The notes below the pieces were generated by a model. That model was not told the origin of the DNA, did no database searches, and saw only the letters and a program-made list of their open reading frames with translations. From Bacteroidales bacterium (lineage in GTDB: Bacteria; Bacteroidota; Bacteroidia; Bacteroidales; VadinHA17), in assembly GCA_022865305.1 (NCBI GenBank), contig JALHSP010000071.1, forward strand, positions 62,001 to 126,000: a stretch of 64,000 bases of DNA. Reading direction: 5' to 3'. Below, piece by piece: positions 1-10,217 of the stretch. How positions within the stretch are numbered: position 1 is the first letter of the stretch; each line of letters begins with the position of its first letter. The position numbers and the translations under genes were made by a program.

Positions 1-115
1 GTGAATAAATCTCATCAAGAATAGCGTAACGTTCGGGTGTCTTCCTGTGGCCTTTTTTTTCAAGATATTCAGTAAATATCTTCTTTACTGTCAGTTTTGT
101 ATCATCACTAATCAT
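1..115 (-). CDS. fur: Fur family transcriptional regulator, N-terminal part
   Basis: Thirty-eight codons run off the left edge of the window. The start ATG is read on the minus strand at 113-115. The visible residues begin [18 protein letters not shown] and include [16 protein letters not shown], which is the opening helix of the winged-helix DNA-binding domain of Bacteroidota Fur/PerR-type metalloregulators. The metal sites lie outside the window, so iron, zinc or peroxide specificity cannot be told. It follows rel on the same strand with 75 bases between them. A rel-fur order is common in Bacteroidales, so the call rests on both sequence and context. Confidence 0.85.
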   Translation of the reverse strand, partial: MISDDTKLTVKKIFTEYLEKKGHRKTPERYAILDEIYS

Positions 116-190
116 ATCTGGTCTAATTTAAAATAATAGCAAAAGTATGTAATTTTTGTTAAAATCACCAGATAGTAATTATTGTATTTA

Positions 191-2437
191 TTATTTCGAG
201 AAATCCTCAACCCTCTTGACATTCTCAATGCCCTTGATATTTGATATTTTCAATATCAGGTTATTAAGGTCTTGGGTATGGTGAACATAAATGTCGATGG
301 TTCCTTCAAATATTCCGTTCTGAACCGAAATATTGATATTGGTCATATTGACTTTCAGTTCCGACGAAATGATATTTGTGATATCGTTTACAAGTCCGAT
401 CCTGTCTATTCCCGACATATTTATCCTTGCAAGAAATGAAACCAGCTTATGTATCGCCCATTTAACGGCAATAATCCTGTTGCCCTCGTTTGACATAAGT
501 CTTATTGCGACCGGGCATTTTGGTTTATGAATTATTATCGGACCGTCAGGAGAACGGTATCCGGTGACCTCATCACCTGGAATAGGATTGCAGCAGGCTG
601 CTATTTCATAAGATTGTTCTGCATTTTCGACATTTTCCCTGAGGAGGAACGGAATATTTGTATCAATTTTCTCCTGGACAATTTCAGTTTCAATAGTTCC
701 TTTCTTTGACCCGATAAGTTTAAAATCCCAGTATTTAATAAGGCTTTTTGATGTGTTCTTACGGACTATTTTTTTCAGGTTATCGAGGTTTATTGTTCCG
801 AGTTCAATGCCTGAATAAAGTTCATCTTTATTAAGAACATCATAAGCAAGCAGGAGTTTTTTCAGAATTTCGGCATTGGGTGTTACTCCAAGTTCATTCA
901 GCTTATTTTCAAGAATTTCCATCCCTTTCTGTACCCGGTTAGTAGTTTCAGTTTTCAAAGCATATTTGATAGCTTCCTTAGCCTTTGATGTTCTGACAAA
1001 TGAGAGCCATTCCTTTTCAGGTTTAGCTATATCGGAAGTAATTATTTCCACCTGATCGCCGCTCATCAGAACAGCGTTAAGCGGGTTGAGCTTATAATTT
1101 ATTTTAGCACCAATTGCTTTGTTACCTATTTCGGTGTGTATCTCATATGCAAAATCGAGAGATGAAGCCCCCTTTGGAAGACTTACGAGTGTCCCTTTTG
1201 GAGTAAAGACCATAATTTCCGAAGAAAAGAGATTCATTTTGAATTCATCCAGGAATTCAATCGGATCTTCAAGAGGATTTTCCAGCATCTGCCGGATTTT
1301 TTTTATCCATTTATCGAGTTCACTCTCCTGAGACTCATCCCCTTTGTATTTCCAATGTGCTGCATAGCCTCTTTCAGCTATTTCATCCATCCTTTTGCTT
1401 CTAATCTGCACCTCGACCCATTTCCCTTCAGGCCCCATGACTGTAACATGCAAAGCTTCATAACCATTTGGTTTTGGTCTGCTTACCCAGTCGCGAAGCC
1501 TGTCTGGTTTGGGAAGGTAGGAATCCGTAATAACGGAATAGATATTCCAGCACTGTGTTTTTTCAGGAATGCCTGGAGCCGGCTCAAACACTATCCTCAC
1601 AGCCAGAACATCATAGATTTCCTCAAACGGCACGTTTTTCGATGACATCTTTTTCCAGATAGAAAAGATGGATTTAGGTCGTCCGCTGATATCAAATTGC
1701 AATCCCGCCTGTGTGAGTTTATCAATTATAGAAAGGGAGAATTTATTTATAAGAGTGTAGAACTTTTTCTCACTATGCTTCAGTTTTGAAGCTATTTCAT
1801 CGTAAATCAGGGGTTGGCGAAATTTGAAACTCAGATCTTCCAGTTCGCTTTTAATTGCATACAATCCAAGACGGTGAGCCAGTGGTGCATACAGGAAAAT
1901 AGTCTCTCCTGCTATTTTCATTCTCTTATGCTCAGGCATCGAATCGAGAGTCCTCATATTATGAAGCCTGTCAGCAATTTTTATAAGTATCACCCTCAGG
2001 TCGTCAGAAATGGTAAGCAACATTTTCCTGAAATTCTCTGCCTGCATGGAAGATGAGGTACCTTTATTGTAAGTACCTGATATTTTTGTCAATCCGTCAA
2101 TCAGTGAAGCAATCTTTGGACCGAATTCCCTTTCAACATTTTCAAGAGCATAATCGGTATCCTCGACCACATCGTGAAGCAGTGCAACTGTAATTGATTT
2201 AGCTCCAAGGCCGATCTCCTGGTTAACTATTTTTGCAACTGAAATGGGATGAATGATGTAAGGCGTACCGTCTTTCCGGCGCATGTTCCAGTGAGCTTCG
2301 TTGGCTATCCTGAATGCTTTATCTATCTGCTCCCTGTCACCTGGCTTATTACATCTGAGAAGATTGCTTATCAGAGAATCATATTCGGTCTGAATATGTT
2401 TTATATCTTCTTCATCAAAAATATCCTTAGTCCCCAT
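191..2437 (-). CDS. rel: Bifunctional (p)ppGpp synthetase/hydrolase Rel
   Basis: This enzyme makes and degrades the alarmone (p)ppGpp in the cytoplasm and drives the stringent response. At 748 residues it has the full long-RSH layout. The HD hydrolase domain is intact, with H63, HDVVED at 88-93 and DRLHN at 156-160. The synthetase domain carries RPKS at 253-256 and RPKPNGYEALH around 320-330. The motif at 313-316 is RLRD, i.e. basic like the RxKD form of bifunctional enzymes, not the acidic ExDD of RelA. A TGS domain follows (about 408-470), then the conserved CCNPIPGDEV segment and a C-terminal ACT domain. Both catalytic domains look functional, so this is probably the main RSH enzyme. A TATATTTG box lies just upstream of the start. 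Confidence 0.96.
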   Translation of the reverse strand: MGTKDIFDEEDIKHIQTEYDSLISNLLRCNKPGDREQIDKAFRIANEAHWNMRRKDGTPYIIHPISVAKIVNQEIGLGAKSITVALLHDVVEDTDYALENVEREFGPKIASLIDGLTKISGTYNKGTSSSMQAENFRKMLLTISDDLRVILIKIADRLHNMRTLDSMPEHKRMKIAGETIFLYAPLAHRLGLYAIKSELEDLSFKFRQPLIYDEIASKLKHSEKKFYTLINKFSLSIIDKLTQAGLQFDISGRPKSIFSIWKKMSSKNVPFEEIYDVLAVRIVFEPAPGIPEKTQCWNIYSVITDSYLPKPDRLRDWVSRPKPNGYEALHVTVMGPEGKWVEVQIRSKRMDEIAERGYAAHWKYKGDESQESELDKWIKKIRQMLENPLEDPIEFLDEFKMNLFSSEIMVFTPKGTLVSLPKGASSLDFAYEIHTEIGNKAIGAKINYKLNPLNAVLMSGDQVEIITSDIAKPEKEWLSFVRTSKAKEAIKYALKTETTNRVQKGMEILENKLNELGVTPNAEILKKLLLAYDVLNKDELYSGIELGTINLDNLKKIVRKNTSKSLIKYWDFKLIGSKKGTIETEIVQEKIDTNIPFLLRENVENAEQSYEIAACCNPIPGDEVTGYRSPDGPIIIHKPKCPVAIRLMSNEGNRIIAVKWAIHKLVSFLARINMSGIDRIGLVNDITNIISSELKVNMTNINISVQNGIFEGTIDIYVHHTQDLNNLILKISNIKGIENVKRVEDFSK

Positions 2438-2468
2438 AAATATTTACAGCACATTTCTGTGCAGAATA

Positions 2469-2476
2469 CAAATATA
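2469..2476 (-). promoter_or_regulatory. Candidate -7 box for rel
   Basis: Read on the minus strand this is TATATTTG, a full match to the Bacteroidota -7 consensus TAnnTTTG, about 32 bases before the rel ATG. No TTG at the usual -33 distance is evident, so the assignment rests on the -7 box alone. Confidence 0.45.
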
Positions 2477-2530
2477 ACTTTATTCCCTTTAAGTTAGTGC
2501 AGCTGATCATGGTTTGTAACCTTGTATATA

Positions 2531-4018
2531 TCAGCGGTTAAATATTATTGTTACTGTCCCTGTTCTTGAAATATTTTTACCTGAAGGTGTGGTCACATTC
2601 ATATACCATAAATATACTCCTTCAGGCAGTTGATTCCCGTTATTTGTGCCATCCCATTCTGTATTGCTGTCTATAGTCTCAAATATGGTTCTTCTCAGTA
2701 AATCGGTGATAATCAGCTTATAATCCGTAGGGGTAAAGGATAGAACCGGTTTGAAGAAATCATTAATAAGATTATTGTCAGGAGTAAATATATTTGGAAC
2801 AGTTATAGTTTCTGTCGCAGCTGTACAAACCTGGGATGATTGACTTTCTCCGTCTATATTGTAAGGATTTGATGCCTCAAATGCTTTAATCAGGAAACAG
2901 ACCTCCCTTCCGGAAACTTCATACATGAGATCAGCATAACTGAAAGTGACACTTGTGTCTCCGGGGGGAATTGATAATCTCTCCTCGAAAGAACTGCCGG
3001 TATTCACGTATAATTTATAAGAACTGATAGAACCCATCCATTCTTTATATGGATTCCAGATTAAATTAATATCGTTTTCACTGCGTTGCATGGAAAGAAC
3101 GATATTTGAAGCTATGTTTGAGTAGATTATGGGTTTATTACAGTTATTAACGGCAGATAGCCTGTAATAATGGATCTTACTGATATCCGGCTTGACATCA
3201 GAATATAGAACTGAACCCGTAATGTCATTAAACTGAGCAACCTGCTGGAAAAGCCCCGACAGTCCTGTTTTTCGCTCAAGACTGAAAGATGTAACCTCTG
3301 ATGAGGGATCTATTGAGAATGATAATAATATATTCTTATCAGGCGTGACTTTACTGTAATCTGCATTAATCCATTGCGGGGGCCTTTGCATTTTTGTCAG
3401 CAAACAGGTTTTATTTGATCCGGAAATATAACCACCTGCCAGGTTGGCTCTGACAATAAAACAATACTGAACATCTATAGTAAAATCTTCAAGTGTCAGA
3501 TTTTTCTTTTCCGAAGAAACCTCTCCTGCTTCTGTAAAATTTGTGCCATTAGTTGAAAACAGTATTGTATAGCTGAGAACTACTCTGGGAAAAGAGGAAT
3601 AGCTATTCCATGTTATATCTATTTTCTTGCCGCAGGTGTCAATTTCAGCATTTATAAATATTGTATGTAATGCATTTGAAAGCGGGCTTATGTTGCCTGA
3701 ACTATCCAGGGCTGCCACAACAAACGATTCGCTGAAGTAGGATGATCCTGATCCGTAGCGGATATAGGTTGTAATATTTGGATTAAAAAGGGTGTCAAGA
3801 GCATAACCTTCCCCGTTTATAAAAGAATATACAACATAGCCTGACACATCAGATGAAGGGCTTAAAGACCATGAGAGTTCAGAATTGCCTGTTTCCTGAT
3901 TAACAGTTACCAGATTAAGTACAGGTGAAACGGGTGGGTCCTGATCTGTCTGACCATATACAGGTAAAGAAAGCGCTATCTGAAGAGCGGAGATTATATG
4001 AATGAATTTTAATCTCAT
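2531..4018 (-). CDS. Secreted protein with Fn3-like repeats and T9SS sorting domain
   Basis: A 495-residue exported protein. Residues 1-22 form a signal peptide ending at VYG-Q. The body holds several beta-sandwich segments resembling fibronectin type III repeats, for example LSWSLSPSSDVSGYVVY near 50-65 and INLIWNPYKEWMGSISSY near 315-330. The last ~90 residues, from VPNIFTPDNNLINDFFKP through NTEWDGTNNGNQLPEGVYLW, match the gliding-motility-associated (type B) C-terminal domain that directs proteins through the type IX secretion system. It is therefore expected outside the outer membrane or at the cell surface. No enzymatic motif is visible, so an adhesin or structural role is an inference. 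It lies two bases downstream of the M16 pair, same strand, and probably shares their transcript. Confidence 0.85.
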   Translation of the reverse strand: MRLKFIHIISALQIALSLPVYGQTDQDPPVSPVLNLVTVNQETGNSELSWSLSPSSDVSGYVVYSFINGEGYALDTLFNPNITTYIRYGSGSSYFSESFVVAALDSSGNISPLSNALHTIFINAEIDTCGKKIDITWNSYSSFPRVVLSYTILFSTNGTNFTEAGEVSSEKKNLTLEDFTIDVQYCFIVRANLAGGYISGSNKTCLLTKMQRPPQWINADYSKVTPDKNILLSFSIDPSSEVTSFSLERKTGLSGLFQQVAQFNDITGSVLYSDVKPDISKIHYYRLSAVNNCNKPIIYSNIASNIVLSMQRSENDINLIWNPYKEWMGSISSYKLYVNTGSSFEERLSIPPGDTSVTFSYADLMYEVSGREVCFLIKAFEASNPYNIDGESQSSQVCTAATETITVPNIFTPDNNLINDFFKPVLSFTPTDYKLIITDLLRRTIFETIDSNTEWDGTNNGNQLPEGVYLWYMNVTTPSGKNISRTGTVTIIFNR

Positions 4019-4020
4019 TG

Positions 4021-5295
4021 TCAGCCTGCTGTTATCTCATACAGTTCATCAATATTATAATACGTTCTTGCCAGTGCAGTTATTTCATCAGGATCAATAG
4101 TTTTTATTTTATCTGCAAACCTGTAATAATATGAGTTATCGAGATCAAACTCCCATGCGGATTTAAAACTTTCAGCAATCGCAAATGGTCCGTCAAACAT
4201 CCTGACCATTTCACCAAGCATATAGTTTCTTACTATCTCAAGCTCAGCTTTTTCGACTGGCTTAGTCTGCAGTAATCTTATTTCATTATATATTTCGTCA
4301 ATGGTTTTTTGAGTATTTTTTTTACTCACTTCTGTTGAAATCACTTTGAAGCCGCTGAGGTCGAGTGAAGAGACCATCGAGCTTATTCCATAAGTAAATC
4401 CTTTTTCTTCCCTGATATTTTTCATCAGGCGTGAGCTGAAATACCCGCCGAGAATAACGTCGAGGATTTTTAAACCGGGATAGTCCGGATGCCGTTTATT
4501 AATTGTAGGGGAACCTATCCTTATTGCTGCCTGTAATGCTCCACGTTTATTCAAATGAACTTTTTTTCTGGTCTGCTTTTTAAGCATATTTACGGAATCC
4601 TCAATATAAATCCTGTTAAAATTGATATCACCAAAAAAAGAATTAAGAAGACTGGTTGTCCTTTTAAGAATTTTTCCCGAAATAATAACAGCCATGTTCT
4701 CAGGAGAATAGTATTTTGAATGAAAATCCATGAGAAGAGCAGAATTCATGTTCTCAAAATCGTCCGGTATTACTTTTCGGCCATAAGGATGCCGTTTCCC
4801 GAAAATTGATTCAAAAAACTGATCCGTTGCGAGATTATGCACTTTGTCCGAGTTTACGAGATACCAGCTAAGACGCTTTTTCATAAGTGCTTTAAGCTCA
4901 GTTGCAGGAAAGAGAGGACGGAATAAAATTTCCTTTACAAGTTCAAGGACTTTTTCAATATGCTTATTAATAATAATAATGACAATCCCGGCACGGTCCT
5001 TCTCCGCTGAAAGATTGTAAAATGCTCCGTAGTAATCAAGCAGTCTGTTAAGTTTTGCAGAGCTAAAACTCTCTGAACCTTCTGTCAGCATCATATTTGT
5101 TGTCGAAGCAAGAAGTGGCAGATCTTCCCTGGCATTTCCTGCCCTGAAAATAAATTCGATCCTCACTAAATCCTCAATACCTGCATCAATAAGATATACA
5201 GGAACTCTATTTTTCAGGAGGAATAGCTTTGTCTCCGGAATCTTCCCGAACTCAACCGGAAGGATTGGAGGTTGGGATCTGTAACCGCTGTTCAT
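4021..5295 (-). CDS. M16 family peptidase, non-catalytic subunit
   Basis: A 424-residue M16 (pitrilysin/insulinase-type) protein lacking the HxxEH zinc site; the equivalent segment reads LASTTNMMLTEGSES near residues 61-75. It retains the C-terminal half features of the family, including KRGALQAAIRIGSP and EEKGFTYGISS, which in heterodimeric M16B enzymes bind substrate for the partner. The gene overlaps the upstream catalytic subunit by 4 bases (5292-5295), so translation is probably coupled and the two likely form a heterodimer. No signal peptide is evident, which suggests cytoplasmic action on small peptides. The substrate is unknown. Confidence 0.9.
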   Translation of the reverse strand: MNSGYRSQPPILPVEFGKIPETKLFLLKNRVPVYLIDAGIEDLVRIEFIFRAGNAREDLPLLASTTNMMLTEGSESFSSAKLNRLLDYYGAFYNLSAEKDRAGIVIIIINKHIEKVLELVKEILFRPLFPATELKALMKKRLSWYLVNSDKVHNLATDQFFESIFGKRHPYGRKVIPDDFENMNSALLMDFHSKYYSPENMAVIISGKILKRTTSLLNSFFGDINFNRIYIEDSVNMLKKQTRKKVHLNKRGALQAAIRIGSPTINKRHPDYPGLKILDVILGGYFSSRLMKNIREEKGFTYGISSMVSSLDLSGFKVISTEVSKKNTQKTIDEIYNEIRLLQTKPVEKAELEIVRNYMLGEMVRMFDGPFAIAESFKSAWEFDLDNSYYYRFADKIKTIDPDEITALARTYYNIDELYEITAG

Positions 5296-6542
5296 TTTTG
5301 CCCTTGTCTTGTCGATTTATAATAAAGAGTACTGCAATTTCTTTCAGTCAAATACTTACAGGAAACTTCAGCAACCATTTTCTTATCTGTCTTTCTGAAT
5401 TCATCAACTTCATGATTAATTAAATCGGGATCTCCCATTAGTTCATAAAAGGAGAGATTCATTGCTTTATTAAGAATACTTGAGTTACACAGAATGGTGG
5501 AAGATTCAAATTTGTTCTTTACTTTTTCCATTTCATTTTCAGATGGATACTTTTCTTTCAGATCTCTGATCAGTTTATTTACTGATTCATCAGCGTATTG
5601 AATATCAATGTCTTTCATTAACTTGCCATGAAGAATAATCATTCCCGGATCAATATCTGAGGTAATATAAGCATTGATTTCGCTGAACATTTTCTTCTCC
5701 CTTACAAGTTTTGTATAGAGCCTTCCTGATTCCCCTCCGGCCAGGAGATCGGTAATAAGATCGAGGGCATAAAAATCTTCACTTTTCCGGGATCCGATAT
5801 GCCATGCTTTATAAAGTGCTGTTGCAGCAACATCTCTGTCTGCGATAAGCCTTCTTTCTTCAGTCTGAACAGGTTCTGAAGGAAGCTTCCTGCTTTTTAC
5901 TTGTCTTTTTTCAAGTGGCCCGAACCATTTGTGCGCCAGCATGAAGGCTCGATCAGGAGTTATATTGCCCGTTAAAGTCAAAACTGCATTGTTGGGTGCA
6001 TAATGTGAAAAGAAGAAATCTTTTACCTCATTAAGGTTAACATTTGCTATATGGGATATATCCCGTCCGATTGTCGACCACCTGTATGGATGAACCTTAT
6101 ACACCAGTGGCCTTAACAATAGCATGGCATCACCATAAGGCTGATTCAGGTAACGCTGGTAGTACTCTTCAGTTACAACATTCTTTTGAGTTTCAAGGTT
6201 TTTATGTGAAAAGTCAAGCCCCGACATCCGGTCTGACTCAAGCCAGAATCCTGTTTCAATATTTGTCTCAGGAACTGTAAGATAGTAATCAGTTATATCT
6301 GCATTGGTAAATGCATTGTTTTCACCTCCGGCAAGCTGAAGTGGTTTATCAAAATCAGGAATATTGGCTGATCCTCCAAACATAAGATGCTCAAAAAGAT
6401 GAGCAAGTCCTGTCGAGTCAGGATTTTCATCCCTTGACCCTACATCATATAGAATATTCATGGCCACGATCGGAGATGATTTATCTTCGTGAACCAGAAC
6501 CTTTAGATCGTTTTCAAGACAGAATCTGTAATATTTTATCAT
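5292..6542 (-). CDS. M16 family zinc metallopeptidase, catalytic subunit
   Basis: A 416-residue M16 peptidase with the inverted zinc motif HLFEH at residues 48-52 (context GLAHLFEHLMFGGS) and a downstream EE pair at 125-126 that supplies the third zinc ligand. The active-site half is followed by the second M16 domain. It heads a three-gene minus-strand run with the inactive partner and the T9SS protein. There is no signal peptide; the sequence starts MIKYYRFCLENDLKVLVHED, the usual first strand of the family. The split of active and inactive halves over two genes is typical of bacterial M16B enzymes. Confidence 0.93.
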   Translation of the reverse strand: MIKYYRFCLENDLKVLVHEDKSSPIVAMNILYDVGSRDENPDSTGLAHLFEHLMFGGSANIPDFDKPLQLAGGENNAFTNADITDYYLTVPETNIETGFWLESDRMSGLDFSHKNLETQKNVVTEEYYQRYLNQPYGDAMLLLRPLVYKVHPYRWSTIGRDISHIANVNLNEVKDFFFSHYAPNNAVLTLTGNITPDRAFMLAHKWFGPLEKRQVKSRKLPSEPVQTEERRLIADRDVAATALYKAWHIGSRKSEDFYALDLITDLLAGGESGRLYTKLVREKKMFSEINAYITSDIDPGMIILHGKLMKDIDIQYADESVNKLIRDLKEKYPSENEMEKVKNKFESSTILCNSSILNKAMNLSFYELMGDPDLINHEVDEFRKTDKKMVAEVSCKYLTERNCSTLYYKSTRQGQK

Positions 6543-6643
6543 TTATCAAAAGGACATTTTTCTTCGTGATTGGCTGTTTTTATTAAAGAGAATTAGGTAC
6601 AGACAAACTTAAATAAAAAACAATGAAGCTATAGTAATGTTTT

Positions 6644-6651
6644 TATATTTG
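6644..6651 (+). promoter_or_regulatory. Candidate -7 box for the ClC gene
   Basis: TATATTTG, a full match to TAnnTTTG, ends only eight bases before the first ATG of the ClC gene. Transcription would start almost at the ATG, implying a very short or absent leader, unless the box is fortuitous. Confidence 0.45.
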
Positions 6652-6658
6652 CATAATT

Positions 6659-8434
6659 ATGTTGAAAAATAGGTTTTTCAGAAAGATTTTCCATCCGCGC
6701 GTAGAAGATATAGATCAGGTTAAGCTGGTATACATACTGAGCCTGATTGTAGGTTTTTTGAGCGCTCTGGCTGCTGCAATACTCAAGAATACAATACATT
6801 ATACACATCAGGTTCTGACAGAGGGTATAACAAGGGAATCGGGAGGCTACCTTTTGCTTGTTTATCCGGTAATAGGAATGCTGCTTACTTTATTATTTGT
6901 AAAATACATTGTACGTGATAATATCGGACATGGAATCAGTCGCATTCTGCATGCCATTTCAAGAAGAAAAAGTTATCTGAAAGCTCACAACACATGGACA
7001 TCAATTGTAGCAAGTACACTTACAATAGGCTTTGGCGGATCAGTCGGAGCAGAAGCCCCAATTGTTCTTACAGGATCCTCAATTGGATCTTCAATAGGCA
7101 GATTCTTCAAGCTTAATTACAAGAGCGTTACCCTTCTTATCGGATGCGGTGCGGCAGGGGCAGTGGCAGGAATTTTTAAAGCTCCTATCGCTGGAATTGT
7201 TTTTACACTCGAGATTTTAATGTTTGACCTTACCATCTCATCGATAGTACCACTTCTCATATCTTCCGTTACTGCGGCAACGGTAGCTTATTTTCTGATG
7301 GGAGAAAAGGTGCTTCTGACCTTTAACATTACAGAAGCATTTAACATGACAAATATTCCGTGGTACATACTGCTTGGCATACTTTCAGGACTGGTTTCGC
7401 TTTATTTTTCTAAAATGACACTGTTTCTTGAGAGTCAGTACGAAAGGATCAGGAATATTTTCCTGCGTCTTGTAACAGGTGGTGTAATTCTGGGAGGATT
7501 AATCTACCTTTTCCCGCCGTTCTATGGAGAAGGTTATGATACTGTAATGTCTCTTCTCAAAGGAGAGACAGATGCTGTTTTTGGAAACAGCATTCTCATT
7601 TCTGTATCCGGAAATTTTCTGACATTAACTTTATTCATGCTCGGGCTGGTTTTGCTTAAAGTTATTGCCAGCAGTTCAACAAACGGTGCAGGTGGTGTAG
7701 GCGGGATATTTGCACCAACATTGTTTATCGGAGGGGTAAACGGATACCTGGTTGCCAGTCTTTTAAACCGCTTCTTAAATGTAAATTTACCCGATAACAG
7801 ATTTGTCCTGGTTGGTATGGCCGGTATGATGGCAGGGGTTATGCATGCACCACTTACCGCTATCTTCCTGATAGCAGAAATAACAGGAGGTTATGATCTT
7901 CTTATTCCGCTTATCATAACATCAACCGTTGCCTTTATCACGGTACGAAATTTCGAACGTCATTCAATATATCATATTGAACTGGCAAAAAGAGGTGAGC
8001 TTATCACACACGACAAGGACAAAGCCGTACTCACTATTATGGACTGGAAAAAGGAAATCGAGACCGATCTCCAGACTGTACAGGCAGATAATACTCTTGG
8101 CGATCTTGTGAAGATTATTTCCAGATCGAAACGAAACCTCTATCCTGTTGTTGATGAAAATAATATTCTTGAAGGTGTTGTATCGCTGGATGAGGTAAGA
8201 GAAATAATGTTCAATCATGATCTTTATGATAAAATCCTTATTAAAGACTTAATGACCCTTCCACCTTCCTATATTGATAAAAAGGAAAATATTGAGACGG
8301 TAATGGAGACTTTCAGGAAAACAGGAGCCTGGAATTTACCTGTTCTTGATGATGGTTACTATGTGGGTTTTATCTCAAAATCAAGAATTTACACGACTTA
8401 CCGTGAATTATTGGTGCAGTTTTCAGAGGAATAG
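6659..8434 (+). CDS. ClC-family chloride channel/antiporter with CBS domains
   Basis: A 591-residue inner-membrane ClC protein. The membrane domain spans about residues 20-430. The anion-pathway motifs are visible: GGSVGAEAP around 126-133, whose E132 sits where the gating glutamate of ClC proteins lies, and [15 protein letters not shown] in the second half. The C-terminal ~150 residues hold two CBS domains (roughly 455-520 and 525-585), a nucleotide-sensing pair. It is expected to move chloride or another halide across the membrane; whether as a channel or a proton-coupled exchanger cannot be decided. It is followed by glyA after 20 bases, on the same strand. Confidence 0.93.
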   Translation: MLKNRFFRKIFHPRVEDIDQVKLVYILSLIVGFLSALAAAILKNTIHYTHQVLTEGITRESGGYLLLVYPVIGMLLTLLFVKYIVRDNIGHGISRILHAISRRKSYLKAHNTWTSIVASTLTIGFGGSVGAEAPIVLTGSSIGSSIGRFFKLNYKSVTLLIGCGAAGAVAGIFKAPIAGIVFTLEILMFDLTISSIVPLLISSVTAATVAYFLMGEKVLLTFNITEAFNMTNIPWYILLGILSGLVSLYFSKMTLFLESQYERIRNIFLRLVTGGVILGGLIYLFPPFYGEGYDTVMSLLKGETDAVFGNSILISVSGNFLTLTLFMLGLVLLKVIASSSTNGAGGVGGIFAPTLFIGGVNGYLVASLLNRFLNVNLPDNRFVLVGMAGMMAGVMHAPLTAIFLIAEITGGYDLLIPLIITSTVAFITVRNFERHSIYHIELAKRGELITHDKDKAVLTIMDWKKEIETDLQTVQADNTLGDLVKIISRSKRNLYPVVDENNILEGVVSLDEVREIMFNHDLYDKILIKDLMTLPPSYIDKKENIETVMETFRKTGAWNLPVLDDGYYVGFISKSRIYTTYRELLVQFSEE

Positions 8435-8454
8435 AAATTAATAATTATCACATT

Positions 8455-9735
8455 ATGAAAAAAGATACTTTGGTATTTGATCTTATAGAAAAAGAACGCC
8501 AGCGTCAGCTGAATGGAATCGAGCTTATAGCTTCGGAAAACTTTGTAAGCCCTCAGGTTCTTGAGGCAATGGGATCGGTGATGACCAACAAATACGCTGA
8601 AGGATATCCTGGGAATCGCTATTATGGTGGTTGTGAGGTTGTTGATCAGACAGAGCAAATTGCTATCGACCGTCTGAAACAACTTTTCGACGCTGAATAT
8701 GCAAATGTACAACCTCACGCGGGAGCACAGGCAAATATGGCTGTGTTTATGAGCGTACTTAAGCCCGGAGATACCTTTATGGGACTAAATCTGGCACATG
8801 GAGGTCATTTATCTCATGGCTCTCCGGTAAATTCTTCTGGTATTTTATATAAACCGATAGCTTATGGTGTAAAGGAAGAGACAGGGACTGTGGATTATGA
8901 TATGATGGAGAAAATTGCTTTGAAGGAAAAACCAAAAATGATAATCGGAGGAGCATCAGCTTATTCGCGTGAATGGGACTATGAAAGAATGCGGAATATT
9001 GCGGATATGATCGGAGCAATTCTTATGATTGATATGGCTCATCCGGCAGGGCTGATTGCAGCCGGATTACTGAAAAATCCGCTGAAATATGCTCATATTG
9101 TAACTTCTACTACGCATAAAACACTCAGAGGTCCACGAGGAGGTATAATCCTGATGGGTAAAGACTTCGTTAACCCATGGGGTATTACAACAGCGAAAGG
9201 CGAGGTAAGGATGATGTCTTCTCTTCTCAACTCTGCTGTATTTCCGGGTGTTCAGGGCGGTCCACTTGAGCATGTAATTGCCTCAAAAGCAGTCTCTTTT
9301 GGTGAAGCACTGGATCCGAAATTCAAAGAATATCAGGAAAGGGTTAAAAAGAACGCATCTGTGATGGCAAAAGCTTTTATGGATAAAGGATATAAAGTTA
9401 TTTCTGATGGTACCGATAACCATCTGATGTTGATTGACCTGAGAACCAGATTCCCTGAGATATCAGGTAAAAAAGTTGAAAACACACTTGTTCTTGCGAA
9501 TATTACAGTTAACAAGAATATGGTACCATTTGATACACGTTCACCTTTCCTTACATCAGGTCTGAGGGTTGGTACGCCTGCTATTACGACAAGAGGACTG
9601 AAAAAAGAACATATGGGAGTAATTGTTGATCTTATTGATGAAGTCATTTCCAATATTGAAAATGAGACTGTTATAAAACATGTTGGTGAGAAGGTTATTA
9701 AAATGATGAAATCTTTTCCTCTCTTCTCGATGTAA
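8455..9735 (+). CDS. glyA: Serine hydroxymethyltransferase
   Basis: A PLP enzyme that interconverts serine and glycine while charging tetrahydrofolate with a one-carbon unit. At 426 residues it has family length. The PLP-binding lysine is K222 in [14 protein letters not shown]193 and H196 lie in MIDMAHPAG, and the N-terminal [20 protein letters not shown] and [11 protein letters not shown] segments are canonical. It lies 20 bases after the ClC gene and may be read through from it, but the pairing has no obvious metabolic logic. Confidence 0.98.
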   Translation: MKKDTLVFDLIEKERQRQLNGIELIASENFVSPQVLEAMGSVMTNKYAEGYPGNRYYGGCEVVDQTEQIAIDRLKQLFDAEYANVQPHAGAQANMAVFMSVLKPGDTFMGLNLAHGGHLSHGSPVNSSGILYKPIAYGVKEETGTVDYDMMEKIALKEKPKMIIGGASAYSREWDYERMRNIADMIGAILMIDMAHPAGLIAAGLLKNPLKYAHIVTSTTHKTLRGPRGGIILMGKDFVNPWGITTAKGEVRMMSSLLNSAVFPGVQGGPLEHVIASKAVSFGEALDPKFKEYQERVKKNASVMAKAFMDKGYKVISDGTDNHLMLIDLRTRFPEISGKKVENTLVLANITVNKNMVPFDTRSPFLTSGLRVGTPAITTRGLKKEHMGVIVDLIDEVISNIENETVIKHVGEKVIKMMKSFPLFSM

Positions 9736-9824
9736 TAATAATTTACTTCAGCAGTTTTATATAAGTTATACATAAAAATATTTTGTCTAACTTTATACCT
9801 GCCGGACCTCAATAAAATTTAAAG

Positions 9825-10208
9825 ATGAATAATCAGAAGCTTATTTATATTGTTGATGATGATCCGTTTATTAATATGCTTGTAGTTAAACGCTTTACTT
9901 CTGAAGAGTATACTCTTGAAGCTTTTGAAACGGGAGAGGATTGTCTGAAAGCAATAAACAAAAATCCTGACCTTGTTATCCTTGATTATTTATTCATTAA
10001 AGAGGACCAGAAGTATATGGATGGTATGCAGGTTTTCGACAAGATAAAGGAAATAAAACCTGACACCCCGGTTATCATGCTGTCAGGCCAGGACAAGGGA
10101 GAAATAGTACTAGAACTTGCAAGAAAAGGTATTAATGATTACATTATTAAAGACAATAATCTCATTAATAACCTTGATGTAGCAATTAAAGATCTGTTTG
10201 GGAGATAA
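9825..10208 (+). CDS. Single-domain response regulator (CheY-like)
   Basis: A 127-residue receiver domain with nothing attached. The acidic pocket is DDD at 11-13, the phosphoacceptor is D54 (VILDYLF), the switch residue is S87 (MLSGQD) and the conserved lysine is K109 (YIIKD). It should pass a phosphoryl signal from a histidine kinase to a partner by protein contact, since it has no output domain. No kinase is encoded nearby. The ATG at 9825 starts directly with the first strand of the fold. It converges with tonB, with nine bases between the stops. Confidence 0.92.
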   Translation: MNNQKLIYIVDDDPFINMLVVKRFTSEEYTLEAFETGEDCLKAINKNPDLVILDYLFIKEDQKYMDGMQVFDKIKEIKPDTPVIMLSGQDKGEIVLELARKGINDYIIKDNNLINNLDVAIKDLFGR

Positions 10209-10217
10209 GCCTGAAAT

